Shown here piece after piece: positions 40,201-51,168 of a stretch of 64,000 nt of DNA. The DNA is from Symbiodinium natans (Eukaryota; Sar; Dinophyceae; Suessiales; Symbiodiniaceae), in NCBI GenBank assembly GCA_905221605.1, contig CAJNDS010002463.1:183501-247500 (forward strand), given 5' to 3'. Position 1 is the first letter of the stretch. Every line of letters starts with the position of its first letter. The notes under the pieces are model-generated. The model had not been told where the DNA came from. It saw only the letters and a list, made by a program, of their open reading frames with translations, and did no database searches. The translations under genes were made by a program, and so were the position numbers.

Positions 40201-42324
40201 AAGAAGCGAGATGAGGGACGGACAGCCGAGGCAGTGCCAGGGCAGGGCAAGTTTCAGAAGGGGAACCTGGTCCGGTACAAGCCCGAGCAGCCTCCAAGAT
40301 GCAATTCTTTTAGGGGTCTTCCTTTAGGGGTGGGGTTTGGGGGTTTAGGGTTTAGGGTTTGGGGTTTAGGGTTTGGGGTTTAGGGTTTGGGGTTTGGGGT
40401 TTGGGGTTTAGGGTTTGGGGTTTGGGGCTTGGGGTGCTGTTCGACATGAAGACCCTATGCGCACCTGTTGCATCCCCTTTGTAGGCACCTTTGGTATCGA
40501 AGGCTTCCTTGAGGAAAGGCCCTACGGTCCTGAAATCAGATCTGGCCCCCCTCAACCCTGAACCTTACACCCTTAAACCCTAACCCTAAACCCCCGAAAC
40601 CCTAAACCCTAAACCCTGAACCTTACACCCTTAAACCCTAACCCTAAACCCCCGAAACCCTAAGCCCTAAACCCAAAACCTCAAACCCTGAACCCTTTCA
40701 AGGGGTGTCTGTGGGCTCCCAGAGAGCCCAGCTCCCCTCAATCAATGAGCGCGCCTTAGAAATTGCTAGGAATCGTGCGCCGACCAGGCTAAGGCTTCTC
40801 TTAGGATTTAGGGTTTAGGGTTTAGGGTTTAGGGTGAGCTCCTGGAAACCCGAAGCTGTCAATCCTACACCACCCTGGGCCCAGAATCCGCAGACCCTAA
40901 ACCTTAACCTAAACCCCCTAAGACCCTAAACCCTCCCTACAACCCTAAACCCTAAACCCTAAACCCTAAACCCTAAACCCTAAACCCTAAACCCTAAACC
41001 CTTAGATCCTTCAAAACCCTACGCCCTAAGGCCAAAGACCTTGAAAACCTGAACCCTAAACCCTAAACCCTTCGATCCCTTAAGACCTTAGACCCCAAGC
41101 CCAACGACCTTGGAAAACCCAAACCCTCGACACGCCACGAGGACGAGCATGGGGTACAAGAACGGCATTTGGACCGTCGAAGGTCGGCTTTGTTCGCCCT
41201 GAGGGGTTTCGGGTTTCGGGCTTAGGGTTTCGGGTTAGGGCTTAGGGTTAGGGGTTTAGGGTTTAGGGTTTAGGGTTTAGGGTTTAGGGTTTAGGGTTTA
41301 CGGTGTAAGGTTTAGGGACCCTAAACCCTAAACCGGAAACTCGATTCCCCGTAAACCCGAAATCCTTAACCCTCAGCCCTCAACCCTGAAAACCCTAAAC
41401 CCTTAGCCCTACACCCCAACCCTTAGGAGTATTCAGAACCCCAGTCTACTTTTCACTGTGTTTCTTCTTGGGTCAGTTGTGTTCTCTCGACATCCTTAGC
41501 TGAGGGCTTCAAGGCAATCCCCAGTGCTCGGGGCATAGGCTGCTTTTTTGGACAGTTTAGGGTCAAGGGTTTAGGGTTTAGGGTTTAGGGTTTAGGGTTT
41601 AGGGTTGAGGGTTTAGGGTTTAGGGTTTATCCTCACGGTAGCCATCATAATTGGAACCACAACAGGGGGTTTACGAACATGAGGGGGTCCTCCCAATGTA
41701 GACCCCCCAAAATAGAAATAGTAGGATTTCCTTGTACTAAGGACGCCAATGAGGCACCCCCCCCCCCCCCCCCCCAATGTCGGAAACCGCTTTAAACCCT
41801 AACCCTAAACCCTAAAACCCTAAATCCTAAACCCAAAACCCCAAAGCGTCAAGAATGGGTGGTTGATTTTCAGGGTTTGGGACAAACCGGGGGGGGGGGG
41901 GGAGTTGAGGTTTCGGAGTCAAGGTGAGTTCAAGGTTGAGGTTTGAGGGTTTAGGGTTTAGGGTAGCCTAGGGTGCCTTTGGGTTTTTTTTCCGGGATCG
42001 AGGCGCGAGGTACGCAATGAACACCCTGCGCAGTCCCAAACGGCTAGGGGTTTAAGGTTTAGGGTTTAGGGTGTAGGGTTTAGGGTTCAGGGTACATCAT
42101 TCATGGACCCTCCCCGGGTTGAGGGGCTGTGGGTTTGGGCACAGGTGTTGAGGAAGTTTTCTTTCGGGTTTAGGGTTTAGGGTTCAGGGTTTAGGGTTTA
42201 GGTTTTATAACATCAAAGCCCTAGAGGAAGCCTGACGGAAGGTCTCATCTACGGGTATCCGCCCAGCTACCAGCTCTCCCAGATGAACCGCCCAGCCCTT
42301 CGCCATGCAGGAAAAACATTCTAA
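40201..42324 (+). CDS. Hypothetical protein, four in-phase exons (C-terminal 91 aa)
   Basis: Exons: 40201-40246, 40703-40793, 41142-41186 and 42231-42324 (TAA). They sum to 92 codons, phases match at each junction, and all three introns are GC-AG. The protein runs KKRDEGRTAEAVPGQG, VSVGSQRAQLPSINERALEI, ARNRAPTRLR, TSMGYKNGIWTVEGR, then LTEGLIYGYPPSYQLSQMN with a basic end RPALRHAGKTF. It is basic, has one aromatic-rich stretch and no membrane segment, and I do not recognise the family. TTTAGGG lies after each donor (40325-40435, 40803-40838, 41205-41315). CCCTAAA lies before the acceptors at 40703 and 41142 but not closely before the last exon. The first exon enters in phase 0; 40005-40025 is a possible start exon. 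The last exon is the most secure. Confidence 0.5.
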
Positions 42325-42610
42325 ACCCTAAGCCCTAAACCCAACCCTATACCCCAAACCCGAAACCCTAAACCCTAGACCCTAAACCCTAAACCTTAAA
42401 TCTTAAACCCTAAGCCCGAAACCCTTAACGCTAAGCCCTAAAGGAGGAGGGGGGGTGGATCTTTTTGAGAACTCCCGCAGAGGCTGCGTAAGCCTCCTTA
42501 GGGTTCCCGAGGTACGAGGATCCGAAACTCACAAGGCCCGGAAAGCCCTCAAAATGGGCTTGAGGCTCGCCTCGCCACAGAACCGCGGTTTAGGGTTTAG
42601 GGTTTAGGGC
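42325..42610. other. Repeat-flanked spacer
   Basis: A degenerate CCCTAAA tract (to about 42440), a unique island 42450-42590 with one open frame (VPEVRGSETHKARKALKMG), then three TTTAGGG units. Whether the island is an exon is unclear. Confidence 0.35.
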
Positions 42611-43200
42611 GTGCCAGACGGGAGCGCGCTTTGGGAGCGCGCGGTAGTCTGCAGACCTACCCACCCCAAGACCGCCCACTTACAACTCTCAAGGAGTAAA
42701 GACCTTTTATTTTTTTACAAAGCATCACATGAGTCAGCACTCACGCCCTTTTTGGGGATTTCCACAAGGTGCGTGGACCAGGCGCAAAGCTGCAGCAGAC
42801 GGAAACGAGGCAGGGTCCGTGAAGACAGCTTGGGTTGGCGCGAAGGGGCTAAGGGATGGGCCAGGAACAGAGAAAGGCAGCGAGGCTTGGTTGGCGCGAA
42901 GGGGCTCCAGCTAGGAAGAACACACAGTGAACAGCTTGGGTTAACCGAAAAAACCACGAAAACAGGGCTGGTAGCTTGGCTTGGCGCGAACGGGGTAAGG
43001 TGGGGTGCCGAACCAGGGTCAGGACCAGGCACAAAGTTGCAGCAAACGGAAGCGAGACAGGACAGATTGGGTTGGCGCGAAGGGGCTAAAGCCAGAGGGA
43101 GAGCCCCGAAACAGGACACAAACTGGTGCGCGGACAGCTTGGCTTGGCGCAAGGGGGTAAGATGACTCGAACAGGCCAGAGGTCAGGGCCAGGGCCGCAA
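42611..43200. repeat. Degenerate tandem repeat with TTGGCGCGAAGGGGCT core
   Basis: The core TTGGCGCGAAGGGGCTAA recurs at about 42836, 42891, 42979, 43073 and 43144 (last copy shortened). A second block (GGACCAGGCGCAAAGCTGCA) recurs at about 42776 and 43022. Spacing is 55-95 bp with a longer period of about 240 bp. The 184-codon frame across it is repeat-driven. Confidence 0.75.
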
Positions 43201-43201
43201 G

Positions 43202-43545
43202 ACTAGTCAGGGCAGAGGGTCAGGGTCAGGGTCAGTGTCAGGGTCAGGATCAGGGTCAGGGAGGGCCAGGGCCAGGGCCAGGGCCAGGGCCAGGGCCAGG
43301 CTCGTCGGGATGTCTCTTCCTGCTGCGGCTGCGAAAAGCCAACAGGGTCCTCCGGGCCAGGGACAGGACCAAGGGCCAGCCAGGGCCAGGCCAGGGCCAG
43401 GGCCAGGGCCAGGGGCAGGGCCAGGGCCAGGGCCAGGGCCAGGGCCAGGGCCAGGGCCAGGGCCAGGGCCAGGGCCAGGGCCAGGGCCAGGGCCAGGCCG
43501 GGCCAGGGCCAGGGCCAGAGCCAGGGCCAGGTCCAAGGGCCAGAA
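43202..43545. repeat. GGGTCA then GGGCCA hexanucleotide satellite
   Basis: 43202-43262 is (GGGTCA)n; 43263-43545 is mainly (GGGCCA)n with one unique insert near 43303-43365. Gly/Pro/Ala-rich frames on both strands are artefacts. Confidence 0.95.
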
Positions 43546-44027
43546 CCCTGGCCCCGGCTTTTTGACCAGAGCCCTGCCTGCCCCAACAAAAACGGCCCCT
43601 GGTCCCTCAGCCCAGCGGACGGGGGTGATGGACCAGGGGTCTCAAGGGGCCGTCCCAGGGGGCTCTCCAGTGCAGGACCCAACCATGTGTGCGGACACCT
43701 TGAGGAGGGTAATATAATATAATACAGTGACAACTGCTGACTCGGCCTGTGCCTGCCTGGAGGGTAAGCCAGCCTGGAGGCCAGCTCGGTCGCCCGCCTG
43801 GGGCTCCCTCGCAGGGTCTCACTGAGCGCTCGACCAGCGCCCGCCTACCCCAAAAGAGAGTGGGGTGGCGGGTTTAGGGTTTAGGGTTTAGGGCTTGGAG
43901 GCCCCTCATTGGCAAGGTGTCGAAGAACCTACCTCACTCCTCAAGGCTAGAAGGGCCCGCGGCGATCTTTCTGGACACAATTTCTGAGAGTAAGCACCGG
44001 ATGCTCAGGGTTGGGGAGCCAAATTTC
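43546..44027. other. Unique sequence, no gene recognised
   Basis: Moderately GC-rich, with a short AT patch (TAATATAATATAATA at about 43710) and three TTTAGGG units at about 43872. A 34-bp sequence at 43978-44011 recurs beyond the next gene. Confidence 0.4.
43978..44011. repeat. Direct repeat flanking the small secreted-protein gene, left copy
   Basis: CAATTTCTGAGAGTAAGCAC and the following 14 bp match 45159-45192 at 30 of 34 positions. Confidence 0.6.
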
Positions 44028-44151
44028 TACTTGGAGGTTCATGGGTACTTGTGACCCCAAGTATATGTCTACTTATAAACTACTTAGGGGACTTAGGGGG
44101 CTTCTGAGTACAGTTCTAATTGGGGTTATAAGGACCCTGAACCTCCAAATA
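44028..44151. mobile_element. Inverted-repeat element, CTTGGAGGTTCATG family
   Basis: Left end TACTTGGAGGTTCATGGGTA, right end CCTGAACCTCCAAATA. The core matches the copy at 15143-15267 closely (ACTTAGGGGGCTTxTxAGTA). It sits about 160 bp upstream of a start codon. Confidence 0.8.
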
Positions 44152-44314
44152 CCCAGAAAGCACATCGGACTCTGCAGACATGATAATTTGTCGTTTCGCC
44201 ATGCTGTCCGGGGTTACGTACTTGTCCACCGGCCCGGCTGCCGCAGCCTTGAGCATATCGAGCCACAAGTGCCTTGCCAAACTCAGTCTTTGCAGTCCCA
44301 ACGTGTGCGAAGCC

Positions 44315-44745
44315 ATGGTGGCTCGTTGCAGCATCTTCATCGCCGTGGCGTTGCTTGCCACGGGTGTGGTGCCGCCGGTAGCCAGCACGCGCGTGGAGGA
44401 GAGCACCGATGACAATGACAATGCCGCCGCCATCGTCGCTGGCTCTCGCATCAAGGAGACGGCCGCCCCTTAAGTAGTACAACCCATGAAGCTGTAGGTA
44501 GGATGAGAGTTTCATGTAGGTTTAGGTGCAGGGCTGCTAGCTCGCCCATTCCCAGACTTATCCTGCATAGGAAGCCCTCTCCTGGTTAGGAGCACGAGAT
44601 GGAGCAGGGCCACAGTCACAAGGAGGCAATCAAGGAGCACGTGCAAGCGAAGTTGACGGGGAAGGCGCTCAAGCCCAACGGGGACGCATGTTCGAACAAA
44701 GATGAGTGCGACTCCCACTTTTGCTCAGACGGAAAGTGTTCATGA
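44315..44745 (+). CDS. Small secreted protein with C-terminal cysteine motif, two exons (100 aa)
   Basis: Exon 1 44315-44461, exon 2 44590-44745 (TGA at 44743); 101 codons in phase, GC donor (ACG|GCC), TTAG acceptor. The start MVARCSIFIAVALLATGVV is a signal peptide with likely cleavage near PPVAS. The following segment is acidic (EESTDDNDN). Exon 2 is charged and helical (EHEMEQGHSHKEAIKEHVQA), then ends with GDACSNKDECDSHFCSDGKC then S. Five closely spaced cysteines in a CxxxxxCxxxxCxxxxxC-like pattern recall short disulfide modules of dickkopf/EGF type. I expect an extracellular or lumenal product and make no functional claim. An in-frame ATG at 44180 would add 45 residues, but 44315 gives the better signal peptide. 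Confidence 0.62.
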
Positions 44746-45060
44746 TGGGAGTGCCCAAAAAAATCTGTGTCTCTGTGTAGCAGGGCCCCCCTCGAAGGGC
44801 ACTTGCACATGCTGCTCAGCGGGACAAAAAAGAGTCTGACTCGCTTGAGCGCTGCAGGCGTTCATGGCTTGTGTGGGAATTATGCGGAATCGTTAGGTCC
44901 CAAGAACAAGGTTTGGCGGTATTTCATGCAGACTCTGAGTTGCTTTTGACTGGCAAGGGATGTCTTTTTGCAAGCTTCGGCTTTTGGGGGCGCGCATTTG
45001 GGTGACTAGTTTCCATTAGTAATTGCTTGCGTACGCTTGAGAGCCTTGTTGAACTGTGTC

Positions 45061-45063
<3 letters not shown>
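44746..45063. other. 3' flank of the secreted-protein gene
   Basis: Unique sequence; no further gene recognised. Confidence 0.4.
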
Positions 45064-45128
<65 letters not shown>

Positions 45129-45147
45129 TCTGTGTGTGTGTGTGTGC
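45064..45147. repeat. TG dinucleotide microsatellite
   Basis: (TG)n with one TCTC interruption near 45127. Confidence 0.97.
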
Positions 45148-45158
45148 GCTGCTGAGCG

Positions 45159-45192
45159 CAATTTCTGAGTGTAAGCATGGGATGCACAGGGT
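45159..45192. repeat. Direct repeat flanking the small secreted-protein gene, right copy
   Basis: CAATTTCTGAGTGTAAGCAT and the following 14 bp; see 43978-44011. Confidence 0.6.
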
Positions 45193-45211
45193 GCTTGGAC
45201 TCCACCACAGA

Positions 45212-45343
45212 ACCCTAAACCCTGAACCCTGAACCCTGAACCCTAAACCCTAAACCCTAAACCCCAAACCCCAAACCCTAAACCCTAAACCCTAAACCCT
45301 AAACCCTAAAGCCTAAACCCTAAACCCTAAACCCTAAACCCTG
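45212..45343 (+). repeat. CCCTAAA array
   Basis: About eighteen units, some CCCTGAA or CCCCAAA, ending 29 bp before the ATG at 45373. Confidence 0.95.
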
Positions 45344-45372
45344 AAAGGGGCGTGCTTCAGCGTCCAGCTCAG

Positions 45373-48300
45373 ATGACCGTCGCCCCCGAGTACCTCCTCG
45401 AACGCCCGCTCTTTCCTGGAGACGATGTGCAGGCTTAGGGTTTAGGGTTTCGTTTGTCGGGTCTACTTGGGGGTTCATGTGGGAACCTTAGAAGCAGGGT
45501 GAAAAGTAGGGAAACTATGGTTCTAACCTAATTTAAGGTACCTATCTCCCTTCACATAGGTATCCATTAGCCCGAACCTTGCGGGTTTAGGGTTTAGGCC
45601 TTACTTGGAGGTCCCTGGTCCTGCATGCCTGGGTTTTTAAGTACGGTAACTTGGGGCTGTAGTTGGTTACAACCTTATTTAGGGTTTTGCTAACCGTGCT
45701 TGTAACTTAAGCACCCAACCCCAGGGAGGGCTCAGGGCAAGTCGGGGTGTGTCGAGATTGGGGGGGGGGGGTGCGGAGGATCCGAGGCCCTTTCCCCAAT
45801 GCTCAAACCCCGCAGGCTGCAATGTACATAGGGAGGGTGGAGGGCTTTCTTGGAGGTTCATTGATACTTTTTTGGTAGGGTTCTAAGTAGGGGAAGGGGT
45901 CGGAATACTTTCTAACCCTTTTGTGTCAGGGTCCGAAAATACTTCTACTACTAATAATCATTCCCCGAGACCCCATTCTAATTCTTAAGGCCCCTAGGTC
46001 ATATGTACCCATGAACAAAAATATGTGCCCATGAACTATAATATGTCCCTAAACCCTAAACCCTAAACCCTAAACCCTAAACCCTAAACCCTAAACCCTA
46101 AACCCTAAACCCTAAACCTGTGCCCATGAACTTTCAAGTGAGTTTGTATGTTCGGGGCACGGGAGGGGATGAGATGGTCTAGGGCCTCGGCCCTGGCAGG
46201 TTGCCATCTGGACGCCGCAGGCAGGGAAGCCTAATAAGGGTTAAGGGTTTAGGGTTTAGGGTTTAGGGTTGAGGGTTTAGGGTTTAGGGTTTAGGGTTTT
46301 GGGGTTTTGGGTTTAGGGTGTGGGGTTTGGGGTTTAGTGTGCATGGGTGGGTGGGTGGGTGGGAGTGAGTGGGTGCGTGACAATGCTTCTGGTGCAGTGT
46401 GATACGCTCGTATTCGCTTCCATGTTATGCTGAACGGCTGCGTCGCATTCTTCTTCCATACGGTTTCACTGGGACTCTATGTACCTACAGTTTAGCTACC
46501 CATTAATTTGTAGGTATAACCCATTAAACTGTAGGTTATGAGAGAGTCCCAGGTAGGGTTCGGGATGACAGAGGGTTCCGATCCGCCTCCTGCAGGTGCG
46601 AGCGATACTTCCGTTCACACCGGCAGCACGGGTACAAGGCCAGGGCTTTGAACCTCCTTGCGGACCCAAGGAACCTTAAAAGGGTTTATGGCTTCGTAAG
46701 CCTTAGTGGGAGCAATATGAAGCCTCACAGGGTTATGTGGTTCATAAACCTTAATAGGAATGCTATGAACCCTAAACGGGTTTATGGTTCATAAACCTTA
46801 ACGGGAAGTATAGCAGTATAGGGTGTGTGACCTCAATTTTCGGGTTCATCTGGTCCCTGGGTGGTAGGCGTTTCGAGTTTAGGGGGTTGAGAGTTTAGGT
46901 TGGTTTGGCAGTCCCGTGCTCGTTTCCCTAAGCCCGGCGGCGAGAACCCTCACCCTAGACCCTAGACCCTAGACCCTAGACCCTAGACCCTAAACCCTAA
47001 ACCCTAAACCCTACCCCCTAAACCCTAAACCCTAAACCCTAAACCCTAAACCCTAAACCCTAAACCCTAAACCCTAAACCCTAAACCCCAAAATCCTGGA
47101 TCCTAAGGTCACATCCTGGGTTCAAGGTGTAGCCGAGTAGCTCTTGCGAAGCCCGGAGCGCCCTCTGCCGGGGAACGCTGCCATGCCGGGTCTGTAGGGT
47201 TTGGAGGTGACCCTGGGGCAGTCCCCAGGGCCCTAAACCCTAGACTCCTCACCGGTTTGGGTATAGGGTTTAGGATTTAGGGTCTCGGGGTTAGGGTGAA
47301 CAGGCCCTTGTTCGTTGAAGGGCTGAGAAGGCCATGCGAATTTGTGGGGCCTATAGGGTTTATAGGGTTTTTGAGCTTCTACAGGGCCAAAGCCCGCAAA
47401 CCCTAATCCTGATCCCCAAACCCCAAGCCCGAAACCCTAAGCCCTAAACTCTCAACCCTAAACCCTAAACCCTAAACCCTAAACCTTAAACCCTAAACCC
47501 TAAACCCTAAACCCTAAGCCCTAAACCCTAAACCCTAAACCCTGAACCCCAAGCGGAGGCAAAATCCTGCATGCCCTGGGGGGCGGCTATTGGAGAGCCC
47601 AGTGCCTGGCCACAGTTTAGGGGTTTAGGGTTTAGGGTGTTTAGGGGGTCAAAGGGTTTCGGGTTATTCTTGGGGCCTGAAGGGTTCAGGGTGTAGGGTT
47701 TTGGGGTCTTTTGGGGGCTGAAGGGTTCAGGGTGTAGGGTGTTGGGGTGTAGGGTTGAGGGTTTTTTGGGTTTTTTTTTGGGGGGGCTGAAGGGTTCAAG
47801 GTGTAGGGTTGAAGGGGTTGAGGGTTGAGGGGTTGAGGGGTTGAGGGGTTGAGGGGTTGAGGGGTTGAGGGGTTGAGGGGTTGAGGGGTTGAGGGGTTGA
47901 GGGGTTGAGGGGTTGAGGGGTTGAGGGGTTGAGGGGTTGAGGGGTGGAGGGGTTGAGGGGTTGAGGGGTTGAGGGGTTGAGGGGTTGAGGGGTTGAGGGG
48001 TTGAGGGGTTGAGGGGTTGAGGGGTTGAGGGGTTGAGGGGTTGGGGATTCGTAGTGTGTTCCTGTTGAGGGTATACAGGATTATTGGGTTGTGTTTTGGG
48101 ATAGTACTTAATATCCCTTCTTTCCTTACACAAGGGAACCTATTCATATGTGATTTTCAAACGGTTCAGAGCACCACTCACAGAAACCCGCCCCTCAAAA
48201 ACAGGGACCTCGTAGGAATGGAAGGATCCCGAAACCCTAAACCCCTCTATAGCACTATACTTTCCCCAAAAGGATGCCTGCGCCCAGGATGCAGGTTCGC

Positions 48301-48694
48301 AAGTCTCGGATGGGGTTGAGGAGGTTAAGGGTGTAGTAGGGTTTAGGGGTTCGGGTTTCGGGGTAATTCCGCCCTCTAGGAGCCCAGATGGCCTGGTCGG
48401 CATCGTTTTGGCTTATCCTCAGTGTCCCACAGGAAGGGCGGCCGACTTCGGAGACAGACCCTGGTGCGGGGATGCTCGCTGCCCTATCCAATCTAAGCCC
48501 TAAACCCTAAACCCTAAACCCTAAACCCTGGTCCCTAAACCCTAAACCCTAAACCCTAAACCCTAAACCCTAAGCCCTAAACCCTAAACCCTAAACTCTA
48601 ACCCCTAAATCTGACAACACCACGAACCCCCGCGGGCGCAGCTGCGAAAGCGCGTAAAGTGTTAGCGTCCAGCCAAGAAAAACAAGACAAGAAA
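45373..48694 (+). CDS. Tentative gene start: MTVAPEYLLERP..., up to seven exons
   Basis: First exon 45373-45432 (MTVAPEYLLERPLFPGDDVQ, donor CAG|GCT). Exons that continue it in phase: 46200-46220 (VAIWTPQ, both ends phase 0), 46596-46638 (VRAILPFTPAARVQ), 47141-47189 (LAKPGAPSAGERCHA, GT donor), 47554-47608 (GGKILHALGGGYWRAQCL), 48433-48463 (EGRPTSETDP, GT donor) and 48642-48694 (AKARKVLASSQEKQDKKAVKK, where the AVKK part depends on the donor used). Together 104 codons. The first exon and the lysine-rich last one look most real. Islands at 46596 and 47554 are open in other frames too (46596 can also read CERYFRSHRQHGYK). It may be the 5' half of the gene ending at 56281, through candidate exons 48833-48846, 49301-49360 and 50308-50326. 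Confidence 0.32.
45849..46140. mobile_element. Inverted-repeat element split by a CCCTAAA array
   Basis: Left end CTTGGAGGTTCATTGATAC. Right-end motifs CCCATGAAC at about 45999 and 46024 and CCCATGAACTTTCAAGTG at about 46124-46141. A perfect CCCTAAA array (about 46049-46119) sits between the right-end copies. It ends about 60 bp before the 21-nt candidate exon at 46200. Confidence 0.55.
46469..46552. repeat. Short palindromic element with CTGGGACTCT ends
   Basis: CTGGGACTCT at the left and its reverse complement AGAGTCCCAG at the right. Inside, CCTACAGTTTA and TAAACTGTAGG also pair. It is an 84-bp hairpin just upstream of the candidate exon at 46596. Confidence 0.7.
46684..46805. repeat. Three imperfect tandem palindromic units
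   Basis: GGGTTTATGGTTCATAAACC-type units (itself a palindrome) recur at about 46685, 46728 and 46778, with spacers GGGAGCAATATGAAGCC / GGAATGCTATGAACCC between them. Confidence 0.7.
46950..47550 (+). repeat. CCCTAAA arrays
   Basis: CCCTAGA/CCCTAAA at 46950-47093 and again at about 47400-47550, around the candidate exon 47141-47189. Confidence 0.9.
47816..48038 (+). repeat. GGGGTTGA octamer satellite
   Basis: Roughly 27 tandem copies of GGGGTTGA, almost perfect. The Pro/Asn/Thr-rich frames on the - strand (47528-48147) come from it. Confidence 0.97.
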
Positions 48695-51108
48695 GCCGTG
48701 AAGAAGCCACATCCTCGGGGTTTAGGGTTTAGGGTTTAGGGTTTGGGGTTTAGGGCTTAGGGTTTGGGGTGCAGCAGGCCTTAGGGTTCAGGGTAGGCAG
48801 CACTTCACCCCTGCTGAGATGACTTCCCGCAGCCTCCCCCTCCAAGGCCCGCACCCACAGCCCTCAAATCCTAAACCCTGGACCCCTAAACCCTTTGACC
48901 CCTAAACCTTCCCGTAAATAACCCTGAGCCCTGAGTCCTGAGCCCTGAGCCTTGAGCCCTAAACCCTAAACCCTAAACCCTAAACCCTAAACCCTAAACC
49001 CTAAACCCTAAACCCTAAACCCTAAACCCTAAACCCTAAACCCTAAACCCTAAACCCTAAACCCTAAACCCTAAACCCTAAACCCTAAGCCCTAAACCCT
49101 AAGCCCTAAACCCTAAACCCTAACCCCTAAACCCTAAACCCTAAACCCTAAACCCTAAACCCCAAACATCCCTAAACCCTGAACCCTAAACCCTGAGTTT
49201 TGGTCTGAGGGTTTTAGAGTCCGGGGTTCAGGGTTTGGGACGTTAGGGTTGAGCATGCTTGGGTTGAGGGTTAAGGGTTTGGGGTGTGGAGGTTCCCCAG
49301 CGGCGAGTACTCTGTGCCAGACAGCTGCCTCCAGAATGTCACGACTCTTGGTGGAATTTGGCACCCCCCCCAAACCCTAAACCCTAAACCCTAAACCCTA
49401 AAACCTAAAACCTAAACCCTAAACCCTAAACCCTAAACCCCAAACCCCAAACCCTAAACCCTAAACCCTAAACCCTAAACAATCCCCGGAGGTCTAACCA
49501 AGCCCCACGGCCTCGGGTCCAAAGCCCATTGCAATGGCCCATCCTGACACCTCAACGACTGCTTGGAACTCGAACAACTGAACCCTAAACCCCTAACCCG
49601 AAATGCCCTAAGCCCGAAGCCCGAAGCCCTAAGCCCTAAGCCCTAAGCCCTAAGCCCTAAGCCCTAAACCCTAAACCCTAAACCCTAAACCCTAAACCCT
49701 AAACCCCCAAACCCTAAACCTCCTAAGCCCTGTATCCTGGGAGCCCGAAGCCCTACAGCCCTTCGAGTGTGCCATCCATGCCGACGGAGATTAGGACCCA
49801 AGCTCTAGAAGGTTTAGGGTTTAGGGTTTAGGGTTTAGGGTTTAGGGTTTAGGGTTTAGGGTTTAGGGTTCAGGGTTCAGGGTTCAGGGTCAGAGGTAGC
49901 GCCCACTTTTGGAGGGGCCCCCTGGATAAGTCAGAGTCCTGTGGCTGCTTTGGGGGTTCCGGACGGGGTTTAGGGTTAAGGGTTTAGGGTTTTAGGGTTT
50001 AGGGTTTAGGGTTTAGGGTTTAGAGTTTTTGCCTCAAGTCAAAGTCGCTCCCGCGATCCGATGTTTGTTTCAAGGTGGGCCGAATCCCTGCAACTCCCTC
50101 TCAAAAACCCGATGGCCTTTTGTCTCATGGGAGGTCCGGGAGCCAGACCCTGACCTCTTAAACCCTAAACCTAAACCGAAATCCCTAAACCCTAAACCCT
50201 AAACCCTAAACCCTAAACCCTAAACCCTAAACCCTAAACCCTAAACCCTAGACCCTAGACCCTAAACCCTAAACCCTAAACCCTAAACCCTAAACCCTAA
50301 ACCCAAGTACGACCCTGAAGCACCTGGCACGGCAAGACGTCCCAGGCCGAATCCAGAGCTTCCTGCAGCTCCGGCCCCCGCGGAAAGAGCCTGGGACGAA
50401 AAGGTTTCTGGGGGTCTCCTAGGGCTGAGTGTTTAGGGGCTTGGTAGGGTCAGGGGTGAGAAACCCTAAACCCTAAACCCTAAACCCTAAACCCTAAACC
50501 CTAAACCCTAAACCCTAAACCCTAAACCCTAAACCCTAAACCCTAAACCCTAAACCCTAAACCCTAAGCCCTAAACCCTAAACCCTAAACCCTGAACCCT
50601 AAACCCTAAACCCTAAAACCTCTGGAGCCCTCCTTGAAACAAGGCTTGGGGTTGCAGGCTTCAGTAGGCTTCAGGGCTCAAGGGCTTTTAGCCCCAATCC
50701 CTAAACCCCAAACCCTAAACCCTAAAAACCTTAAAAACCAATCTTTCCAGCACTACCAGCCCTGGAGCCCCCGGTAGTTCCCAAAAGATTGGAGTTTTCG
50801 GTTTTTTCGGGACAGTACGGCATTTTATTGGTACCTGCAAGCCGAAAATAGGGACAGTACGGCACTTCTGCAGTCTGAAGAGGCGAACGTGCTGTAGTGT
50901 CCCTATTTTTTCGTCCCCGGGCAAGCAAAAAGCAAGCAAAACCCTAAACCCTAAACCCTAAACCCTAAACCCTAAACCCTAAACCCTAAACCCTAAACCC
51001 TAAACCCTAAACCCTAAACCCTAAACCCTAAACCCTAAACCCTAAACCCTAAACCCTAAACCCTAAACCCTAAACCCTCAACCCTAAACCCTAAACCCTA
51101 AACCCTAA
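48497..51108. repeat. Dense telomere-like block with short islands
   Basis: Long CCCTAAA arrays: 48497-48610, 48955-49165, 49370-49482, about 49640-49705, 50160-50308, 50461-50625 and 50941-51108. TTTAGGG: 48718-48770, 49810-49890 and 49970-50030. The islands include candidate exons 49301-49360 (GEYSVPDSCLQNVTTLGGI in one frame, RRVLCARQLPPECHDSWW in another) and 49757-49792 (PFECAIHADGD then stop in one frame). 50745-50935 is unique and has the sequence GGGACAGTACGGCA twice. Confidence 0.85.
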
Positions 51109-51168
51109 ACTGTTTGGGGCTTCGGGCTTAGGGACCACATCCTGGGGGGAGCCTTCCTTAAGCCACAG

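Noticed and set aside
42611-43165. A 184-codon + frame
   Set aside because: It is driven by the TTGGCGCGAAGGGGCT tandem repeat.
43203-43733. Gly/Pro/Ala/Leu-rich open frames on both strands
   Set aside because: They are products of the GGGCCA hexanucleotide repeat.
47816-48038. CRISPR-like repeat array
   Set aside because: Octamer units follow each other with no spacers; it is a simple satellite. The same holds for the arrays at 43202-43545 and 53160-54310.
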